A DNA stretch of 64,000 nucleotides from Streptomyces lomondensis (GTDB lineage Bacteria; Actinomycetota; Actinomycetes; Streptomycetales; Streptomycetaceae), in assembly GCF_014651035.1 (NCBI RefSeq), contig NZ_BMWC01000003.1, forward strand, positions 751,898 to 815,897. Direction: 5' to 3'. Below, piece after piece: positions 48,801 through 59,216 of this stretch (within the stretch, counting starts at the first letter, position 1; each line of letters begins with the position of its first letter). A program made the translations under genes and the position numbers. The notes beneath the pieces were generated by a model that worked only from the letters and a program-made list of their open reading frames with translations, was not told where the DNA came from and did no database searches.

Positions 48801-51800
48801 TGGCAGGCGTGATCAAGATGGTGATGGCGATGCGGCACGGCGTTCTGCCCCGCACCCTGCACATCGACGAGCCCTCCCCGCACATCGACTGGACCACCGG
48901 CGCCGTCGAACTGCTCACCGAGCCCCGCGACTGGTCCGTCGACGACCGGGCACGACGGGCCGGAGTGTCGTCGTTCGGCATCAGCGGCACCAACGCCCAC
49001 GTCATCATCGAACAGGCCCCCACCGAGGACGGCCCCCCGTCCGCCGCGGCCCCGCCGCATGCCGATGACCCGGCACGATCGCGGCAGCTGCCCGCCGTAC
49101 CGTGGCTGCTCTCCGGCCGCACCCCGCAGGCGCTGCGCGCCCAGGCCGCACGCCTCGTGGACTTCGCCGAAGGGCCCCTGGCGCCCGACGCCGTCGACAT
49201 CGCGTACTCCCTCACCTCCCGCTCCGCCCTGGAACACCGGGCCGTCGTCGTCGCCGACGACAGGGACGGGCTCCTCGCCGGACTGCGGGCCCTGGCCCGC
49301 GGCGAACAGGCCGCCGCCCTCACCCAGGGCGCCCCGGTCACCGGACGCTGCGCGGTGCTCTTCACCGGACAGGGCGCCCAGCGCATCGGCATGGGCCGCG
49401 AACTGGACGCCACCCAGCCGGTGTTCGCCGAAGCCTTCGACGAGGTGTGCGCCGAGCTGGACCCACGGCTGCCCCGCCCCCTGCGCGACGTGGTCTTCGG
49501 CGACGACCCGGCGCTCCTGGAACAGACCGCGATGGCCCAGGCCGCGCTGTTCGCCGTGGAAGTGGCGCTGTACCGGCTCATGGAGTCCTGGGGAGTACGG
49601 CCGGACGCCGTCGCCGGGCACTCGGTCGGCGAACTCGCCGCCGCGCACGTCGGCGGAGTGCTCTCGCTGACCGACGCCTGCGCCCTGGTCGCCGCGCGCG
49701 GCAGGCTCATGCAGGCGCTCCCGCACGGCGGCTCCATGGTCGCCGTGGACGCGCCCGAGGACGATGTGCTGCCACTGCTCGCCGGCCTCGAGAGCCGGGT
49801 GAGCGTGGCCGCGGTCAACGGCCCCTCGTCCGTGGTGCTCTCCGGCGACGAGACCGAAGTCCTGCGGCTCGCCGAGGAACTCGCGGCACGCGGCCATGTC
49901 ACCAAGCGGCTCCACGTCAGCCACGCCTTCCACTCGCCGCTCATGGAGCCGATGCTCGACGACTTCCGCGCCGTCGTGGCACGGCTCACCTTCCGGCCGC
50001 CCACCGTCGCCTTCGTCTCGACCAGCACCGGAACGTTCGCGGACGCCGAGACACTGTGCTCGCCCGACTACTGGACCGACCAGATCCGCCAGGCCGTCCG
50101 CTTCCACGACGCCGTACGCACCCTCCACGACCACGGAGTCGGCACGTTCCTCGAACTGGGCCCCGGCGGAGTGCTCACCGCGATGGTCCAGGACTGCCTC
50201 GCCGAAGCGGGCGAAGCCGTCGCCGCCGTGCCCACCCTGCGGCGCGACCAGAGCGAACCGCGGGCCGTCGTCTTTGCGCTCGCACGACTGCACGTCCGCG
50301 GCGTCCCCGTGGACTGGGCCCCGCTGTTCACCGGCAGCGCCGCCCGCCGCGTCGACCTGCCCACCTACTCATTCCAACGCCGCCGCTACTGGCTGGACTC
50401 CGGCACGGCGGGGGCCGACGCCGGCGCCGCCGGACTCACCGACGCGGCACACCCGCTGCTGCGCGGCCTCGTCACCCTGCCGGACGGCGACGGAGTGCTC
50501 TGCACCGGCAGGCTCTCCCTGTCCAGCCACGCCTGGCTCGCCGACCACACCGTGGGCGGCGCCGTCCTGGTGCCCGGCACCGCACTCGTCGACGCCGTCG
50601 TACGGGCCGGCGACGAAACCGGCTGCCCCCACCTCGACGAACTGATCATCGCCGCCCCGCTCGTCCTGCCCGAACAGGGCGCCGTCCAGCTCCAGATAGC
50701 CGTCGCCGCCCCCGACGGGACGGGCCGCAGGCCCGTGACCGTCCACTCCCGCCCGGCCGCCGCGGCCCCCGACGCGCACTGGACCCGGCACGCCGACGGC
50801 CTGCTCGCCCCCGCCCCGGCCGACGCCCCGCAGACCGCCACCCGGACCTGGCCCCCGCCGGCCGCGGAGCGTGCCGCCACCGACGGCTTCTACCCGGCCA
50901 TGCGCGAGGCCGGCTACGCGTACGGACCACTCTTCCGCGGACTGCACAGCGTCTGGACCCACGGCGACAAGGTCTACGCCGAAGTCGCCCTGCCGGACGA
51001 ACGAGCAGCCCACGCCCAGGAGTTCGGCCTGCACCCCGGGCTTCTCGACGCCGCCCTGCACGCGGCCAGCTTCGGCGCCCTGTCCGGCATCGGCAAGGAC
51101 CGGCTGCTCCTCCCGTTCGCCTGGAACGGCCTCACCCTGCACGCCTCCGGAGCCACCGCGCTGCGCGTCACGCTCGCCCCGGCGGGACCCGACGCCTTCT
51201 CCCTGGAGGCCACCGACCCCGCGGGGGAACCGGTCCTCTCGCTCGCCTCGCTGGTGTTCCGACCCGTCGCCGCCGACCAGCTGCGCGGCCACCGGACCCC
51301 GCACGACCTCCTCCACCACCTCGACTGGACCCCGCTGCCCCTGCCCGTCCGCACCGCGCAGTCCCCGGGCCCGCTCCTCGTCGACCTCACCGACACCACG
51401 GCGGCCGAGGGCCCCGAGCGGACCCGCGAACTGTGCGACCGCGTCCTGCGGGCCGTTCAGAACCACCTGAACGAAGAGGACGAAAGGCATGACGGACCCG
51501 GCCTGCTGATCCTCACCCGCGGCGGCTGCCTGCCCGAAGGGACCGGGACCAGCGACGCCCCCGACCCCGCGATGGCCGCCGTGTGGGGCCTGGTGCGCGT
51601 CGCGCAGTCCGAGCACCCCGGCCGCATCGCCGTGGCAGACCTCGACGGACACGAAGCCTCGCGGCAGGCCGCCCTGGCCGCCGTCGCCTCCGGGGAACCG
51701 CAGATCGCGATCCGCGCGGGCCGCGCCCTCGTGCCCCGCCTCGCCCCACTGCCCGCCACCGCCCCCGAACACGGCCGCGCCTTCGACCCCGAGGGCACCG

Positions 51801-53113
51801 TACTGATCACCGGAGGCACCGGCACCCTGGGCGGTCTCGTCGCCCGGCACCTGGCCGCCGAACACGGCGTACGCAACCTGCTGCTCGTCAGCAGGACCGG
51901 CGACGCCTCCGAAGCCGCCCGCACCCTGCGCGCCGAACTGGCCGAGCAGGGCGCCCAGGTCACCCTCGCCGCCTGCGACGCGGGCGACCGCGACGCCCTG
52001 GCCGCCGTCCTCGCCGCGATCCCCGCCGCCCACCCGCTGACCGCCGTCGTGCACGCCGCCGGTGTCCTCGACGACGGCGTGGTCACCTCCCTCGGCCCCG
52101 AGCGCTTCGAGCCCGTGCTGCGCGCCAAGGCCGACGCCGCCTGGCACCTGCACGAACTGACCAGGGACACCGACCTGGCCGCCTTCGTCCTGTTCTCCTC
52201 GGCGTCCGGCCTGTTCGGCACCCCGGGCCAGGCCAACTACGCCGCAGCCAACGCCTTCCTGGACGCCCTGGCCCAGCACCGGCAGGCGCACGGCCTGCCC
52301 GCCACCTCCCTCGCCTGGGGGCTGTGGGCACAGGCGAGCGGCATGACACGGCAGCTCGGCACCGGCGAACTGCGACGCGGCGGACGCGCCGGCATGGACG
52401 CCCTGAGCAGCGAAGAGGGCCTGCGACTCCTCGACACCGCCCTGCGGTCGAGCCACGCCCAGTTGATGCCCGCCCGACTGAACCTCGCCGCGCTCGGCGA
52501 CACGGAGCCGGCGGACCTGCCGCCGCTGCTGCGCGGTCTGGTCCGCGCCCCGCGCAGAACCGCACGCGCCACCGCGGCCGCCGAAGGACCCTCGCTCACC
52601 CAGCGCCTGACCGCCCTGCCCGACGCCGAACGGGCCGAGGCGCTCCTCGACCTGGTGCGCACCGAGGCGGCCATCGCACTCGGCCACGACACCGCCGCGT
52701 CGATCGAGGCCGACCAGGCGTTCAGCGGCATCGGCTTCGACTCGCTGACGGCCGTGGACCTGCGCAACCGCCTCACCGCCGCCACCGGTGTGCGGCTGCC
52801 CGCCACGCTGATCTTCGACTACCCCACCCCCACGGTCCTCGCCGACCACCTCGGCGGCAGGCTCGGCACGGTTCCCGGGGCCAGACCCGCGGTCCTCACC
52901 GAACTCGACCGGCTGGAGGAGGCGTTCGCCACGGCGGGCGCCGACGACGAACTGCACGCGCACGTCGTGGCCCGCCTGGAGGCACTGACCGCCAAGTGGT
53001 GGTCCCTGGGCGGCGGAGCGGACGAACTCGGCGCCGAGGACGACGACTTCGACTTCGACTCGGCCACCGACGACGAGATCTTCGGGCTCATCGACAACGA
53101 ACTGGGGTCCTGA
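39854..53113 (+). CDS. Type I PKS 1: AHBA loading module, modules 1 and 2
   Basis: 4419 residues. Loading: an AMP-forming AHBA-activating domain (1-510; [12 protein letters not shown] near 177), a KR-like domain with lost NADPH loop (near 728) and active Tyr replaced ([10 protein letters not shown]), then an ACP (Ser1017, in the odd GCTSV). Module 1: KS (Cys1249), AT with GHSQGE (1697) and YASH (1802), both methylmalonyl marks, KR with TGGTGGIG and Tyr2396 and the A-type Trp ([15 protein letters not shown]), ACP (Ser2568). Module 2: KS (Cys2801), AT with GHSVGE and HAFH (3357), malonyl marks, DH (His3565, Asp3732), KR with LDD (B-type, Tyr4129), ACP (Ser4297). The acidic end [14 protein letters not shown] is a docking tail. 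The ATG at 39854 gives [13 protein letters not shown], like RifA. Confidence 0.95.
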   Translation: MLRTELIRPLPELLRAHADRFGGKVAFRDARRSVTYGELEQRTGRLAGHLAGLRLQPGDRAAIYLGNCVEMVESYLAITRASAIGSPFNPRATDAELAHLLDDSGARVVITDAAHLPQLARVLEDRRDLRVVVIGSRGVPADAPGGTLAFETLATTEPATGPRDDLGLDDLAWMLYTSGTTGRPKGVLSTQRNCLWSVAACYAPVPGLSADDRVLWPLPLFHSLSHIACVLGVTAVGASARIIDGFEAQEVLDALREDSATFLAGVPTMYHYLVRAARQQGFTAPELRMCLVGGAITTAELRRSFEETFGAPLLDAYGSTETCGSITINWPSGARVEGSCGLPVPGLGVRLVDPETGLDVGSGTEGEVWVSGPSVMAGYHNQPEATAQAIQDGWYRTGDLARRDAAGYFTVTGRIKELIIRGGENIHPGEVESVLRRVPGVADVAVVGKPHETLGEVPVACIVPGPEGLDPQALFAACREHLSYFKVPEELYEIAEVPRTASGKITRHVLLEQPARLRASGTSHYESLFRLDWIPLPSVHPPAGPAGSWALVGPDPEHLTAELRTRGLEVTAYPDPAALRTAVTAGAPAPDVTVLAAARDAGHDGVRQHARDLEDWLRDERFADGTLLLTTSRAVAAAPDEDITDLWQSALWGHARCLQTEHPGRLVLADLDGGDDGTAAALPLALSHEEPQFAVRSGVVLLPRLARAATLAAGEREPALDPRGTVLISEADGAAAAEAGRHLVIGHGVRHVLLVSKGGEADSAAADLKAQLTRAGARVTLEACDLTDRAALADVLARGKRPLTAVFHTWGRQDPQTTGFLPAAAAGALNLHELTADDHPAAFVLFSSAAGLLGAAGQAEHGAAAAFLDALAQHRRAAGQPALSLAWGPGDGLGADGAPAPRAGIGRLSAHDCRAMLDAARSADHAVLVALRTVPEALRADEIPALLRDIIEVVERSAPRGSADGAALRQALTALPDAERDRVLLDLVRTHAGQVLDLPGGRTIGADRAFKEHGCTSVGAVQLRGRLAEATGLRLAATVAFDHPTPAALARHLRDVLMDDTAVPAPVPVLTAAADDDPVAIVAMGCRLPGGVTSPEQLWQLVEQGLDAVTEFPADRGWDIASLYDPDPDRPGTTYVREGGFLHDAGDFDAAFFGISPREALAMDPQQRLLLETSWEVFERAGIDPTSLRGQQVGVFSGLMHHDYGTSAAHAPQGTEGYLGIGTAGSVVSGRVAYTLGLEGPAITVDTACSSSLVALHLAAQALRAGECTMALAGGAAVMAEPGSFVEFSRQRALAPDSRCKAFAEAADGTSWSEGVGVLLLERLSDARRNGHQVLALLRGSAINQDGASNGLTAPSGPAQQRVIRQALGQARLTSDQVDAVEAHGTGTTLGDPIEAQALLATYGQGRPADRPLWLGSLKSNIGHTQAAAGVAGVVKMVMAMRHGVLPQTLHVDEPSSYVDWTAGAVELLTEARAWPETGRPRRAAVSSFGVSGTNAHVILEHVPAPAPDGDGERAGGEGPLPLPVSARGHQALRAQAARLDAHLAARPEQELTDVAQALATTRAALEQRAVVVAADREEARHGLTALAEGTAAPSVLTGSANLEGKVVFVLPGQGSQWAGMGAELLDSSPVFAQAMAECADALAPHVDWSLLDVVRQAPGAPTLDRCDVVQPASFAVMVSLARMWRSHGVEPDAVVGHSQGEIAAACVAGALSLPDAARVVALRSRAIAQHLAGHGGMMPVALSPDEAARRLAATAYGEQIATAAVNGPSSVVLAGSLDALDALAAELAEDGVRARRIPVDYASHSAHVEQIEDELVRVLRPIAPRSSDIPFYSTVDNRWLDTRELDGRYWYRNLRQTVRFEEATRALLAQGFGFFLEVSSHPVLTPAVQETVERAGADALACGTLRRGEGGLRRFLTSLAATWVRGLPVPWSPSPHGTGARRVELPTYAFQHRRYWLEAAPESGATATADPAEAAFWEAVDSADPRALATALRADGRDTGADLSAVTAALPVLSDWRRRHRERSAADAWRYRVTWRRLAGDTAGTLTGRWLAVVPATGGPDTDTLLDGLTALGAEFERIDVDPRHAETGRLADLIGQHLAGKGDFDGVLSLLALDERPMPEAPGHTAGLAGTAALVRALADTDSGAPLWALTRGAVTTGPGGPAISPAQAMVWGLGRVAALERPHTWGGLVDLPQTLDERTLSRLAGALARRDGEDQLAVRPTGVFARRLTPAPLGDASPARRWQPHGTVLVTGGTGGIGAEAARRLAEAGAEHLILTSRRGPHAPGAEELAAELRARGTRVTVAACEATDRDTLEDLLTNAPGVHPLTAVVHAAGVGQDSPLDATDAQEFTRVLAGKAAGAALLDELLGDTPLDAFVLMSSGAGVWGAGGQGAYAAANAYLDALAERRRAAGRTATAVAWGSWGGGIGLGAEAGTAERLRRLGLLGMPPHSALAALVRAVEHDDTCVAVADMDWVRFHAAFTVSRPSPLLQDLPDVRAAQAAPATPDGDGQRPATGLAARLAALTGPERDRAVLDLVRAEAAAVLGHTGADAVDAARAFRDQGFDSMTAVELRNRLAEAAGLTLPSTLVFDHPTPTALADRLRAMLLGTGPEQPPVPGPVAAGPDDDPIVIVGMSARLPGGVASPEDLWKLVDAGGDAVAAFPTDRGWNVDDLYDPDPAKTGKSYVRHGSFLYDAGDFDAAFFGISPREALAMDPQQRLLLETAWEVLERAGIDPQSLHGSRTGVFVGAMHQDYGAGQSPDRRGVEGYFVTGNAASVLSGRVAYTFGLEGPAVTVDTACSSSLVSLHMACQALRSGECDLAMAGGVTVMATPDGFVEFSRQQGLSTDGRCRAFAASADGTGWAEGAGLLLVERLSDARRNGHPVLAVVRGTAINQDGASNGLTAPNGTSQQRVIRQALADAGLTVADVDAVEAHGTGTTLGDPIEAHALLATYGQDRPADHPLWLGSLKSNIGHTQAAAGVAGVIKMVMAMRHGVLPRTLHIDEPSPHIDWTTGAVELLTEPRDWSVDDRARRAGVSSFGISGTNAHVIIEQAPTEDGPPSAAAPPHADDPARSRQLPAVPWLLSGRTPQALRAQAARLVDFAEGPLAPDAVDIAYSLTSRSALEHRAVVVADDRDGLLAGLRALARGEQAAALTQGAPVTGRCAVLFTGQGAQRIGMGRELDATQPVFAEAFDEVCAELDPRLPRPLRDVVFGDDPALLEQTAMAQAALFAVEVALYRLMESWGVRPDAVAGHSVGELAAAHVGGVLSLTDACALVAARGRLMQALPHGGSMVAVDAPEDDVLPLLAGLESRVSVAAVNGPSSVVLSGDETEVLRLAEELAARGHVTKRLHVSHAFHSPLMEPMLDDFRAVVARLTFRPPTVAFVSTSTGTFADAETLCSPDYWTDQIRQAVRFHDAVRTLHDHGVGTFLELGPGGVLTAMVQDCLAEAGEAVAAVPTLRRDQSEPRAVVFALARLHVRGVPVDWAPLFTGSAARRVDLPTYSFQRRRYWLDSGTAGADAGAAGLTDAAHPLLRGLVTLPDGDGVLCTGRLSLSSHAWLADHTVGGAVLVPGTALVDAVVRAGDETGCPHLDELIIAAPLVLPEQGAVQLQIAVAAPDGTGRRPVTVHSRPAAAAPDAHWTRHADGLLAPAPADAPQTATRTWPPPAAERAATDGFYPAMREAGYAYGPLFRGLHSVWTHGDKVYAEVALPDERAAHAQEFGLHPGLLDAALHAASFGALSGIGKDRLLLPFAWNGLTLHASGATALRVTLAPAGPDAFSLEATDPAGEPVLSLASLVFRPVAADQLRGHRTPHDLLHHLDWTPLPLPVRTAQSPGPLLVDLTDTTAAEGPERTRELCDRVLRAVQNHLNEEDERHDGPGLLILTRGGCLPEGTGTSDAPDPAMAAVWGLVRVAQSEHPGRIAVADLDGHEASRQAALAAVASGEPQIAIRAGRALVPRLAPLPATAPEHGRAFDPEGTVLITGGTGTLGGLVARHLAAEHGVRNLLLVSRTGDASEAARTLRAELAEQGAQVTLAACDAGDRDALAAVLAAIPAAHPLTAVVHAAGVLDDGVVTSLGPERFEPVLRAKADAAWHLHELTRDTDLAAFVLFSSASGLFGTPGQANYAAANAFLDALAQHRQAHGLPATSLAWGLWAQASGMTRQLGTGELRRGGRAGMDALSSEEGLRLLDTALRSSHAQLMPARLNLAALGDTEPADLPPLLRGLVRAPRRTARATAAAEGPSLTQRLTALPDAERAEALLDLVRTEAAIALGHDTAASIEADQAFSGIGFDSLTAVDLRNRLTAATGVRLPATLIFDYPTPTVLADHLGGRLGTVPGARPAVLTELDRLEEAFATAGADDELHAHVVARLEALTAKWWSLGGGADELGAEDDDFDFDSATDDEIFGLIDNELGS

Positions 53114-53157
53114 ACATGGTTACGGGCCTTTCGCGTGAACGCTCAGGGAGAACAGAC

Positions 53158-54765
53158 GTGGTGAACTCCGATGTGCTGATCGTCGGCTACGGTCCCGTCG
53201 GTCAGCTGGCGACGATCCTGCTGGCCCAGCACGGCCACACCGTCACGGTCGTCGAACGCTGGCCGCAGCCGTACAGCATGCCCCGGGCCGTCGCGTACGA
53301 CGGCGAGGCGGCCCGCATCCTCGCCGCCGCGGGCGTCGCCGACCGCCTGGACGGCATCCGCGAACCCACCGGCGAGTACGTGTGGGAGAACGCCCGCGGC
53401 CAGACCCTCATCCACATGGACGTGCCCGGACAGAGCCCCTCGGGCTGGCCCGAGTCGACATCCATGTACCAGCCGGGCCTGGAGGCGGAGCTCGCCGCAC
53501 GCGGCGCGGAACTCCCCGGCGTCACCGTGCACCGCGGCCAGGTCGCCGTGGAACTGACCGAGCACGAGGACCGGGTCGACGTCGTCGCCCAGGACACCGA
53601 CGGCGGCCGGCACACGTACTCCGCCCGCTGGGTGATCGGCTGTGACGGCGCCAACAGCTTCGTCAGCGACCGCATCGACCCCGCCGTGACCGACTACTCC
53701 TTCGCCCACGACTGGCTGATCTGCGACGTCGTCACACACGACAAGCGCGAGTACAAGCCCAACAACCTGCAGATCTGCGACCCGGCCCGGCCGCGCACGG
53801 CCGTCTCGGCAGGCCCCGGACACCGGCGCTGGGAGTTCATGCGCGTCCCCGGCGAGACCGTCGAGGACCTCGGCGACATCGGCAACGTCTGGAAACTCCT
53901 CGGACTCTTCGGCCTCGACCCCGACAACGCCACCCTCGAACGGCACGCCGTCTACACCACACAGGCCCGCTGCGCCGACCAGTGGCGCTCGGGCCGGCTC
54001 CTCATCGCGGGCGACGCCGCACACGTCATGCCGCCCTTCGTCGGGCAGGGCATGTGCTCGGGCTTCCGCGACGCCGTCAACCTCGCCTGGAAGCTGCACC
54101 TCGTACTCGACGGCCTCGCCGACGCACAGCTCCTCGACACCTACACCGTCGAACGCAGCTCCCACGTACGGTCGGCCATCGAGACGTCCATCGCCCTGGG
54201 CGAGGTGATCTGCCAGACCGACCGGGCCGCGGCCGCCGGACGCGACGCCTTCCTGCTGGCCGCCCGCGCCCGTGCCCGCGGCGGCCGCGACCAGGCGGCG
54301 CCGGGCGGTCCCGCCCTCGCCCAGTCGCTCACCGGCGGACTGCTGCGCACCGGAGCCGGCCACGCCCCCCAGCCCGGCGCGGGCAACCTCGTCCCGCAGG
54401 CACGGGTGGCACAGGGTGGCAGGACCGGCCTGTTCGACGACGTCGTGGGCACCGGATTCACCCTGCTCTGCACCGAGGACCCGCGGCTCCTCCTCGACCC
54501 CGCGGACCTGGCGTTCCTCGATGCCCTGGACACCCATCTGATGCGAGTGCTGCCCGCGGGCACGGCCCCGGAGAACACCGGGGAGCACGACGTCGTCGAC
54601 ATCGACGACGTCTACCTCCCCTACCTCGCCGAAGCGGCCGCGGGCACCGCCACCGGCATGCTCGTCCGCCCCGACTTCTACCTCTTCGGAACCGCCCACG
54701 ACCGCGACGACCTGGCCGCGCTCATCGAAGATCTGCGTGGCCGACTCGCGCACACGCAGCCCTGA
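53158..54765 (+). CDS. FAD-dependent aromatic hydroxylase (MhpA / Rif-Orf19 / GdmM type)
   Basis: A 535-residue flavoprotein of the phenol-hydroxylase group. Motifs are SDVLIVGYGPVGQLATILLA (FAD Rossmann loop at the N-terminus), WVIGCDGANSFV (the DG motif) and RLLIAGDAAHVMPPFVGQGM (the GD motif). It resembles 3-(3-hydroxyphenyl)propionate hydroxylase, and so the ring hydroxylases Rif-Orf19 and GdmM of ansamycin clusters. It probably oxidises the AHBA-derived ring. The GTG at 53158 is chosen for GGGAGA 7 bp upstream; an ATG at 53116, 2 bp after the PKS stop, is also open. Either start leaves it tightly behind the PKS. Confidence 0.85.
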   Translation: MVNSDVLIVGYGPVGQLATILLAQHGHTVTVVERWPQPYSMPRAVAYDGEAARILAAAGVADRLDGIREPTGEYVWENARGQTLIHMDVPGQSPSGWPESTSMYQPGLEAELAARGAELPGVTVHRGQVAVELTEHEDRVDVVAQDTDGGRHTYSARWVIGCDGANSFVSDRIDPAVTDYSFAHDWLICDVVTHDKREYKPNNLQICDPARPRTAVSAGPGHRRWEFMRVPGETVEDLGDIGNVWKLLGLFGLDPDNATLERHAVYTTQARCADQWRSGRLLIAGDAAHVMPPFVGQGMCSGFRDAVNLAWKLHLVLDGLADAQLLDTYTVERSSHVRSAIETSIALGEVICQTDRAAAAGRDAFLLAARARARGGRDQAAPGGPALAQSLTGGLLRTGAGHAPQPGAGNLVPQARVAQGGRTGLFDDVVGTGFTLLCTEDPRLLLDPADLAFLDALDTHLMRVLPAGTAPENTGEHDVVDIDDVYLPYLAEAAAGTATGMLVRPDFYLFGTAHDRDDLAALIEDLRGRLAHTQP

Positions 54766-54807
54766 ACACCCCTCATGCCACACACCACGGGAAAGGCAGC
54801 TCCGCAG

Positions 54808-55701
54808 ATGTTCGAAGCAGTGAAGCAGTTCGGCAAGCTGGTCCGCATGATCACGACGGGCGACCCCGTCGAACGGACCCGCCGCCTCTACCAGTTCATG
54901 CCGCCGAGCTTCGAGTTCGTCGAGCGCACCACGACGTACTGCAACTTCGGCTACTGGAACGACGGCGTCACCAGCCTCGACGAAGCAGCCGAGGAAATGG
55001 CCACCCAGCTGGCCGACGCCGCCGGGATACAGAGCGGCGACACCGTCCTCGACCTCGGATTCGGCTACGGCGACCAGGACTTCTCCTGGCTGCGCGAACG
55101 ACAGCCCAAGAAGATCCACGGCCTGAACATCACGCCCCACCAGATCGAGCACGCACGCCGCAGGGCCACGAGGGAAGGAGTCGCGGACCGGCTCGACTTC
55201 CAGCAGGGCTCCGCCACCGACATCCCCTTCCCCGACAACACCTTCGACCGCGTGGTGGCCCTCGAATCCGCCTTCCACTTCTACCCGCGCAGCGACTTCT
55301 TCAAGGAGGCGTTCCGCGTGCTGCGGCCCGGCGGCGTCCTCGCCGTGGCCGACGTCCTGCCCACCGACGACGACGTGGTGCGCAAGGAACTCAAGTCGCG
55401 CGCCCTGAGCTGGATCCTCATCAGCTACGACGAGGCCAACTGGTACACCGCCGACACCTACACCAAGCAGCTCGGCGACGCCGGCTTCGAGCGGACACGC
55501 GTCGACTCCATCCGCGACCGCGTGTGGGAGCAGTACCGCCAGTTCATGGTCGACAGGCTCGCCAGCCTCTCGTACAAGGCCAAGGTCAGCTCCACCAGCT
55601 ACAAGGGCATGGCCCGCAACTGGAGCGATCAGGACCTGCTGAAGAAGGAACTCGCCGGCATCGACTACGTCATGGCCGTCGCGCACAAGCCCGCGGAGTG
55701 A
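54808..55701 (+). CDS. SAM-dependent methyltransferase
   Basis: A class I methyltransferase. Motif I is VLDLGFGYGDQD (about residue 87 from the ATG at 54808); then IHGLNITPHQIEHARRRA, FPDNTFDRVVALESAFHF and the post-motif VLRPGGVLAVADVL. A short N-terminal helix region (RRLYQFMPPSFEFVERTTTY, CNFGYWNDG) is as in small-molecule O- or N-methyltransferases of natural-product clusters. An ATG at 54775 adds 11 residues. The one at 54808 follows GGAAAGGCAG and fits better. It lies 10-45 bp after the hydroxylase, so the two are co-expressed and it is probably a tailoring enzyme. The methylated atom is unknown. Confidence 0.85.
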   Translation: MFEAVKQFGKLVRMITTGDPVERTRRLYQFMPPSFEFVERTTTYCNFGYWNDGVTSLDEAAEEMATQLADAAGIQSGDTVLDLGFGYGDQDFSWLRERQPKKIHGLNITPHQIEHARRRATREGVADRLDFQQGSATDIPFPDNTFDRVVALESAFHFYPRSDFFKEAFRVLRPGGVLAVADVLPTDDDVVRKELKSRALSWILISYDEANWYTADTYTKQLGDAGFERTRVDSIRDRVWEQYRQFMVDRLASLSYKAKVSSTSYKGMARNWSDQDLLKKELAGIDYVMAVAHKPAE

Positions 55702-55749
55702 CGGGCAGCTACAACCGGCGGTGCACACAGCGGTGGCAGGGGTGAACGG

Positions 55750-58587
55750 GTGCGTTTGGTCGAGCGGGACGAACAGGTGCGGTACCTGGACCGCCTGGTG
55801 GACGAGTGCCGCGAACGGCGGGGTCAGATCGTCCTCCTGAACGGCCCGGCGACGACGGGCAAGACCGAACTCCTGAGAGTGTGCGCGGACCGCGCCCCCG
55901 AGGACGTCCGTGTCCTGCGCGCCACCTGCTCGCGCGCCGAGCAGTCCCTGCCCTTCGGAGTGCTCAGCCAACTCCTGCGCAGCGACACCCTGCCGGGCGA
56001 ACTCGCCGCCCGAGTGGACCGATTACTCAGGGACGGGGCGTGCGCGGACGCCCCTGCCCGGCCGGACCACGACGCCGTCGAAGCGGCACTCGTACGCATC
56101 GTCCACGGCCTCGGCGTGGCCGTCCTCGACCTCGCCGCCGAGACGCCCCTGCTGATCGCCGTCGACGACGTCCAGCACGCCGACGTCCCCTCCCTGCACT
56201 GCCTGCTCTACATCGCACGCCGGCTCGGCTCGGCCCGCGTCCTGGTGGTCCTCACCGACGAGGCGGACTTCGAGACGCAGCACTCGTCGTTCCGCGCCGA
56301 GCTGCGCCGGCAGCCGCACTTCCACCAGCTGCGCCTCGCCCCCCTCACCCGCGAAGGCGTCGCCGCGGTACTGCACGGCGGGGCCGGGACACCCGCCACC
56401 GACACCCCCCTCACCGACACCCGCACCGGCGACGCGACACCCTGGGACACCGACGCCCTCTTCCGCGCCAGCGGTGGCAACCCCCTGCTCCTGCACGCCC
56501 TCATCGAGGACCGCCACATCGCCGGCGCACCCCGCGCCAAGGGATACGGACTCGCCCTGCTGAGCTGCCTGTACCGCGACAGGCCCGCCGTGCTCCAGGT
56601 GGTCCGCGCCCTCGCCGTGCTCGGCGACGCGGGCGCCGACGACGAACTGAGCCAGCTGGCCGGGCTCGACACGGAGACTGTCAGCCGTGCCCTGCACGAC
56701 CTGGACGCCGCCGGACTCATCGACAAGCGCGCCTTCCGCCACCCGGTGGCCCGCGCCGCGGTCGTCGATGACATCTCCCCGCAGGACCGCCTCGCCCTGC
56801 ACCGCCGCGCCGCCCAGCTGATGCACGACCGGGGCGCACCCACGATGACCGTCGCCCGGCACCTCGTGGAAGCCAGGCACACCCACGGCCCCTGGGCGGT
56901 GCGGGTGCTCCTGGAAGCGGCCGAGCAGGCGATGCTCGGCGAGGACCCGCAGATGGCCACCGAGTGCCTCAAACTCGCCCACCGCTCCAGCTCCGACGAA
57001 CAGGACAGGCCGGCCATCAGGGCACGCCTCGCCCAGGCCGAATGGGAACTCAGCCCCTCCGCCGCGGCCCGCCACCTCACCCCGCTCGTCGCCGCCGTAC
57101 GCGGCGGCCGGCTCGGCCACGGCGACCGCCTCGTCCTCCTGAGGCACCTGCTCTGGCACGGCAGGACCGACGAGGCCGAGACCGTCCTCGGACACCTCAG
57201 GGGCACCGCCGGCGACCAACGGCCCGAATCCCGCGACGAACCCCGCGACATCGAAAGGTGGCTGGCCGCCACCCACCCCCCGCTCGCCCGCAGAAGCCGC
57301 CACCCTCTCACCCGCGGCGGCGACACCGGCCACCTGCTCACCCCCCTCAGCGACCCGTGGTGGCGCTCGGCCGCCGACCTCGGCGACCTGATCACCCGCG
57401 GCCCCGACCAGCAGGCCGCCGACCGCGCCGAACAGATCCTCGCGGAGACCGGCGTCGGCCGCCGCAGCCCCTGGACCGAAGAGGCCGTCCAACTGGCCCT
57501 GTCCGTACTGATCTGCGCCGGACGCCCCGGCAGCGCCGCGGACTGGTGCGACCGCCTGAACGACCCCGCCACCCCCCGGCAGACCCCGGTGCGCACAGCG
57601 ACACTGGCCGCCATGCGCGCCGAAGCGGCCATCAGACAGGGCGACCTGACGGTCGGCGCCGACCACGCCCGCCAGGCACTGACCCACCTCGCGCCCAAGG
57701 CCTGGGGCGTCGCCATCGGCCTGCCGCTGGGCAGCCTCGTCCTCGCCGCCACCAGAACCGGCGACTACGAGGAAGCGGCCCAGTGCCTCACGCACTCCGC
57801 GACCGACGCCATGTTCCACAGCCGCTACGGACTGCACTACCTGCACGCCCGCGGCCACTACCACCTCGCCACCAGCCACCCGCACGCCGCCCTCGCCGAC
57901 TTCCTGTCCTGCGGCGAACTCATGCGCGCCTGGGACCTGGACGCGTCGGCCCTCATCCCCTGGCGCACCGGAGCCGCCGAGGCCTGGCTGCGCCTCGGCA
58001 ACCCGGACCAGGCCAAGCGCCTCGTCTACGACGAGCTGACCAGAGCCGGCGCCGACGACCCACGCGCCCGCGGCTCGGCACTGCGCCTCCTCGCCGCGCT
58101 CGGCCCCGTCAGCAGACAGCCCGAACTGCTCACCGAGGCACTGGACCTCCTGGAGGACTGCGGCGACGGCTACGAACAGGCCAGGGTGCTCGTCGACCTC
58201 TGCCGCAGCTATCGCGCCCTCGACGAACACCGACGGGCCCGCATGGTCTTCCGCAGGGCCTGGCACGTGACGAAGCTGTGCAACGCGGGCCCGCTGAGCA
58301 AGGAACTCACGTCGGCCTCCGGCGACGTCGGCGGATTCGAGACCGCACCCGTGGGCGCCGACGGCATCACCTCCCTCACCGGCTCCGAACGACGGGTCGC
58401 CGCACTGGCCGTGATGGGCTGCACGAACCGCGAGATCGCCGGGAAACTGCACATCACCGCAAGTACGGTGGAGCAGCACCTGACACGCGTCTACCGGAAG
58501 CTCAACGTCAGGCGCCGAAAAGACCTCCCCGTGGACCTGCGCAACGACGGAGCCACGACCGAGCGCACCCCTCTCGGACGCCGCTGA
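55750..58587 (+). CDS. LAL-type (large LuxR) transcriptional activator, with TTA codon
   Basis: A 945-residue regulator of the LAL family. Near the N-terminus is a Walker A (NGPATTGKTELL, residues 31-42) and further an AAA-type Walker B (PLLIAVDDVQHADVPSLHCL). A long helical middle part follows, then a LuxR helix-turn-helix at the C-terminus (LTGSERRVAALAVMGCTNRE, IAGKLHITASTVEQHLTRVY). Regulators of this kind activate geldanamycin and other macrolide clusters. Leu92 is encoded by TTA (56023-56025), so its translation should depend on the bldA tRNA. The GTG at 55750 starts the conserved RLVERDEQ. It lies in the post-PKS gene row and is likely the pathway activator. Confidence 0.9.
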   Translation: MRLVERDEQVRYLDRLVDECRERRGQIVLLNGPATTGKTELLRVCADRAPEDVRVLRATCSRAEQSLPFGVLSQLLRSDTLPGELAARVDRLLRDGACADAPARPDHDAVEAALVRIVHGLGVAVLDLAAETPLLIAVDDVQHADVPSLHCLLYIARRLGSARVLVVLTDEADFETQHSSFRAELRRQPHFHQLRLAPLTREGVAAVLHGGAGTPATDTPLTDTRTGDATPWDTDALFRASGGNPLLLHALIEDRHIAGAPRAKGYGLALLSCLYRDRPAVLQVVRALAVLGDAGADDELSQLAGLDTETVSRALHDLDAAGLIDKRAFRHPVARAAVVDDISPQDRLALHRRAAQLMHDRGAPTMTVARHLVEARHTHGPWAVRVLLEAAEQAMLGEDPQMATECLKLAHRSSSDEQDRPAIRARLAQAEWELSPSAAARHLTPLVAAVRGGRLGHGDRLVLLRHLLWHGRTDEAETVLGHLRGTAGDQRPESRDEPRDIERWLAATHPPLARRSRHPLTRGGDTGHLLTPLSDPWWRSAADLGDLITRGPDQQAADRAEQILAETGVGRRSPWTEEAVQLALSVLICAGRPGSAADWCDRLNDPATPRQTPVRTATLAAMRAEAAIRQGDLTVGADHARQALTHLAPKAWGVAIGLPLGSLVLAATRTGDYEEAAQCLTHSATDAMFHSRYGLHYLHARGHYHLATSHPHAALADFLSCGELMRAWDLDASALIPWRTGAAEAWLRLGNPDQAKRLVYDELTRAGADDPRARGSALRLLAALGPVSRQPELLTEALDLLEDCGDGYEQARVLVDLCRSYRALDEHRRARMVFRRAWHVTKLCNAGPLSKELTSASGDVGGFETAPVGADGITSLTGSERRVAALAVMGCTNREIAGKLHITASTVEQHLTRVYRKLNVRRRKDLPVDLRNDGATTERTPLGRR

Positions 58588-58648
58588 CCCACGGCCCCCG
58601 AACCGCCCCTCGCCCCCGCGGAACCGACCGCCTCACCCAAGGATTCCC

Positions 58649-59197
58649 ATGCCGTACACCACGGACGACCAGCCCACCGCCCCCGCACCCGGCACCTACA
58701 CCATCGACGCCGGACGCAGCAAGATCGCCTTCACCACACGCCACTTCTTCGGCCTGGGCGCCGTACACGGAACGTTCGCCCTCGCCTCGGGCCAGGTGAA
58801 CATAGCCGCCGAGCCCACGCAGTCGTCGGCCACGGCCGTCATCGCCGCCGACAGCTTCACGACCGACAGCGGAACCCGCGACAAGGTCGTACGCTCATCC
58901 AAGTACCTGGACACGACGACGCACCCCCACATCACCTTCGCCTCGCACGCCGTCCAGGACACGGGCACCGGATACGTCCTGCGCGGAGAACTGACCGTCA
59001 AGGCCACCGCTCAGCCCGTCGAACTCACCGTCGAGCAGCCGGAACACGGGACCGACGGAATCCGCTTCCGCGCCACCACCCGAATCGACAGGTACGCATT
59101 CGGCATCACCGTCGACAAAGGCATGACCGCCCGTCACCTCACCCTTTCCCTCGACATTCTCGCCGTGCCCGCCACCGGAAACACCCCCGGCGAATAA
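58649..59197 (+). CDS. YceI family protein (lipocalin-like)
   Basis: A 182-residue protein of the YceI family, which forms a lipocalin-like barrel that binds isoprenoid or other long hydrophobic molecules. Family marks are GTYTIDAGRSKIAFTTRHFF, GTFALASGQVNIAAEPTQSS, DKVVRSSKYLDTTTHPHITF and the end RIDRYAFGI, close to the usual 170-190 length. No signal peptide is visible, so it is probably cytoplasmic. The ATG follows AAGGATTCCC. It sits between the LAL and kanosamine-kinase genes. A role in holding or processing a polyketide or quinone intermediate is possible but not known. Confidence 0.9.
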   Translation: MPYTTDDQPTAPAPGTYTIDAGRSKIAFTTRHFFGLGAVHGTFALASGQVNIAAEPTQSSATAVIAADSFTTDSGTRDKVVRSSKYLDTTTHPHITFASHAVQDTGTGYVLRGELTVKATAQPVELTVEQPEHGTDGIRFRATTRIDRYAFGITVDKGMTARHLTLSLDILAVPATGNTPGE

Positions 59198-59216
59198 CGG
59201 ACGAGGGAACCCGGCC

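Noticed and set aside
53116..53157. ATG at 53116 as start of the FAD hydroxylase
   Set aside because: It is possible, but the GTG at 53158 has the better ribosome site and begins at the conserved flavin loop; kept as an alternative.
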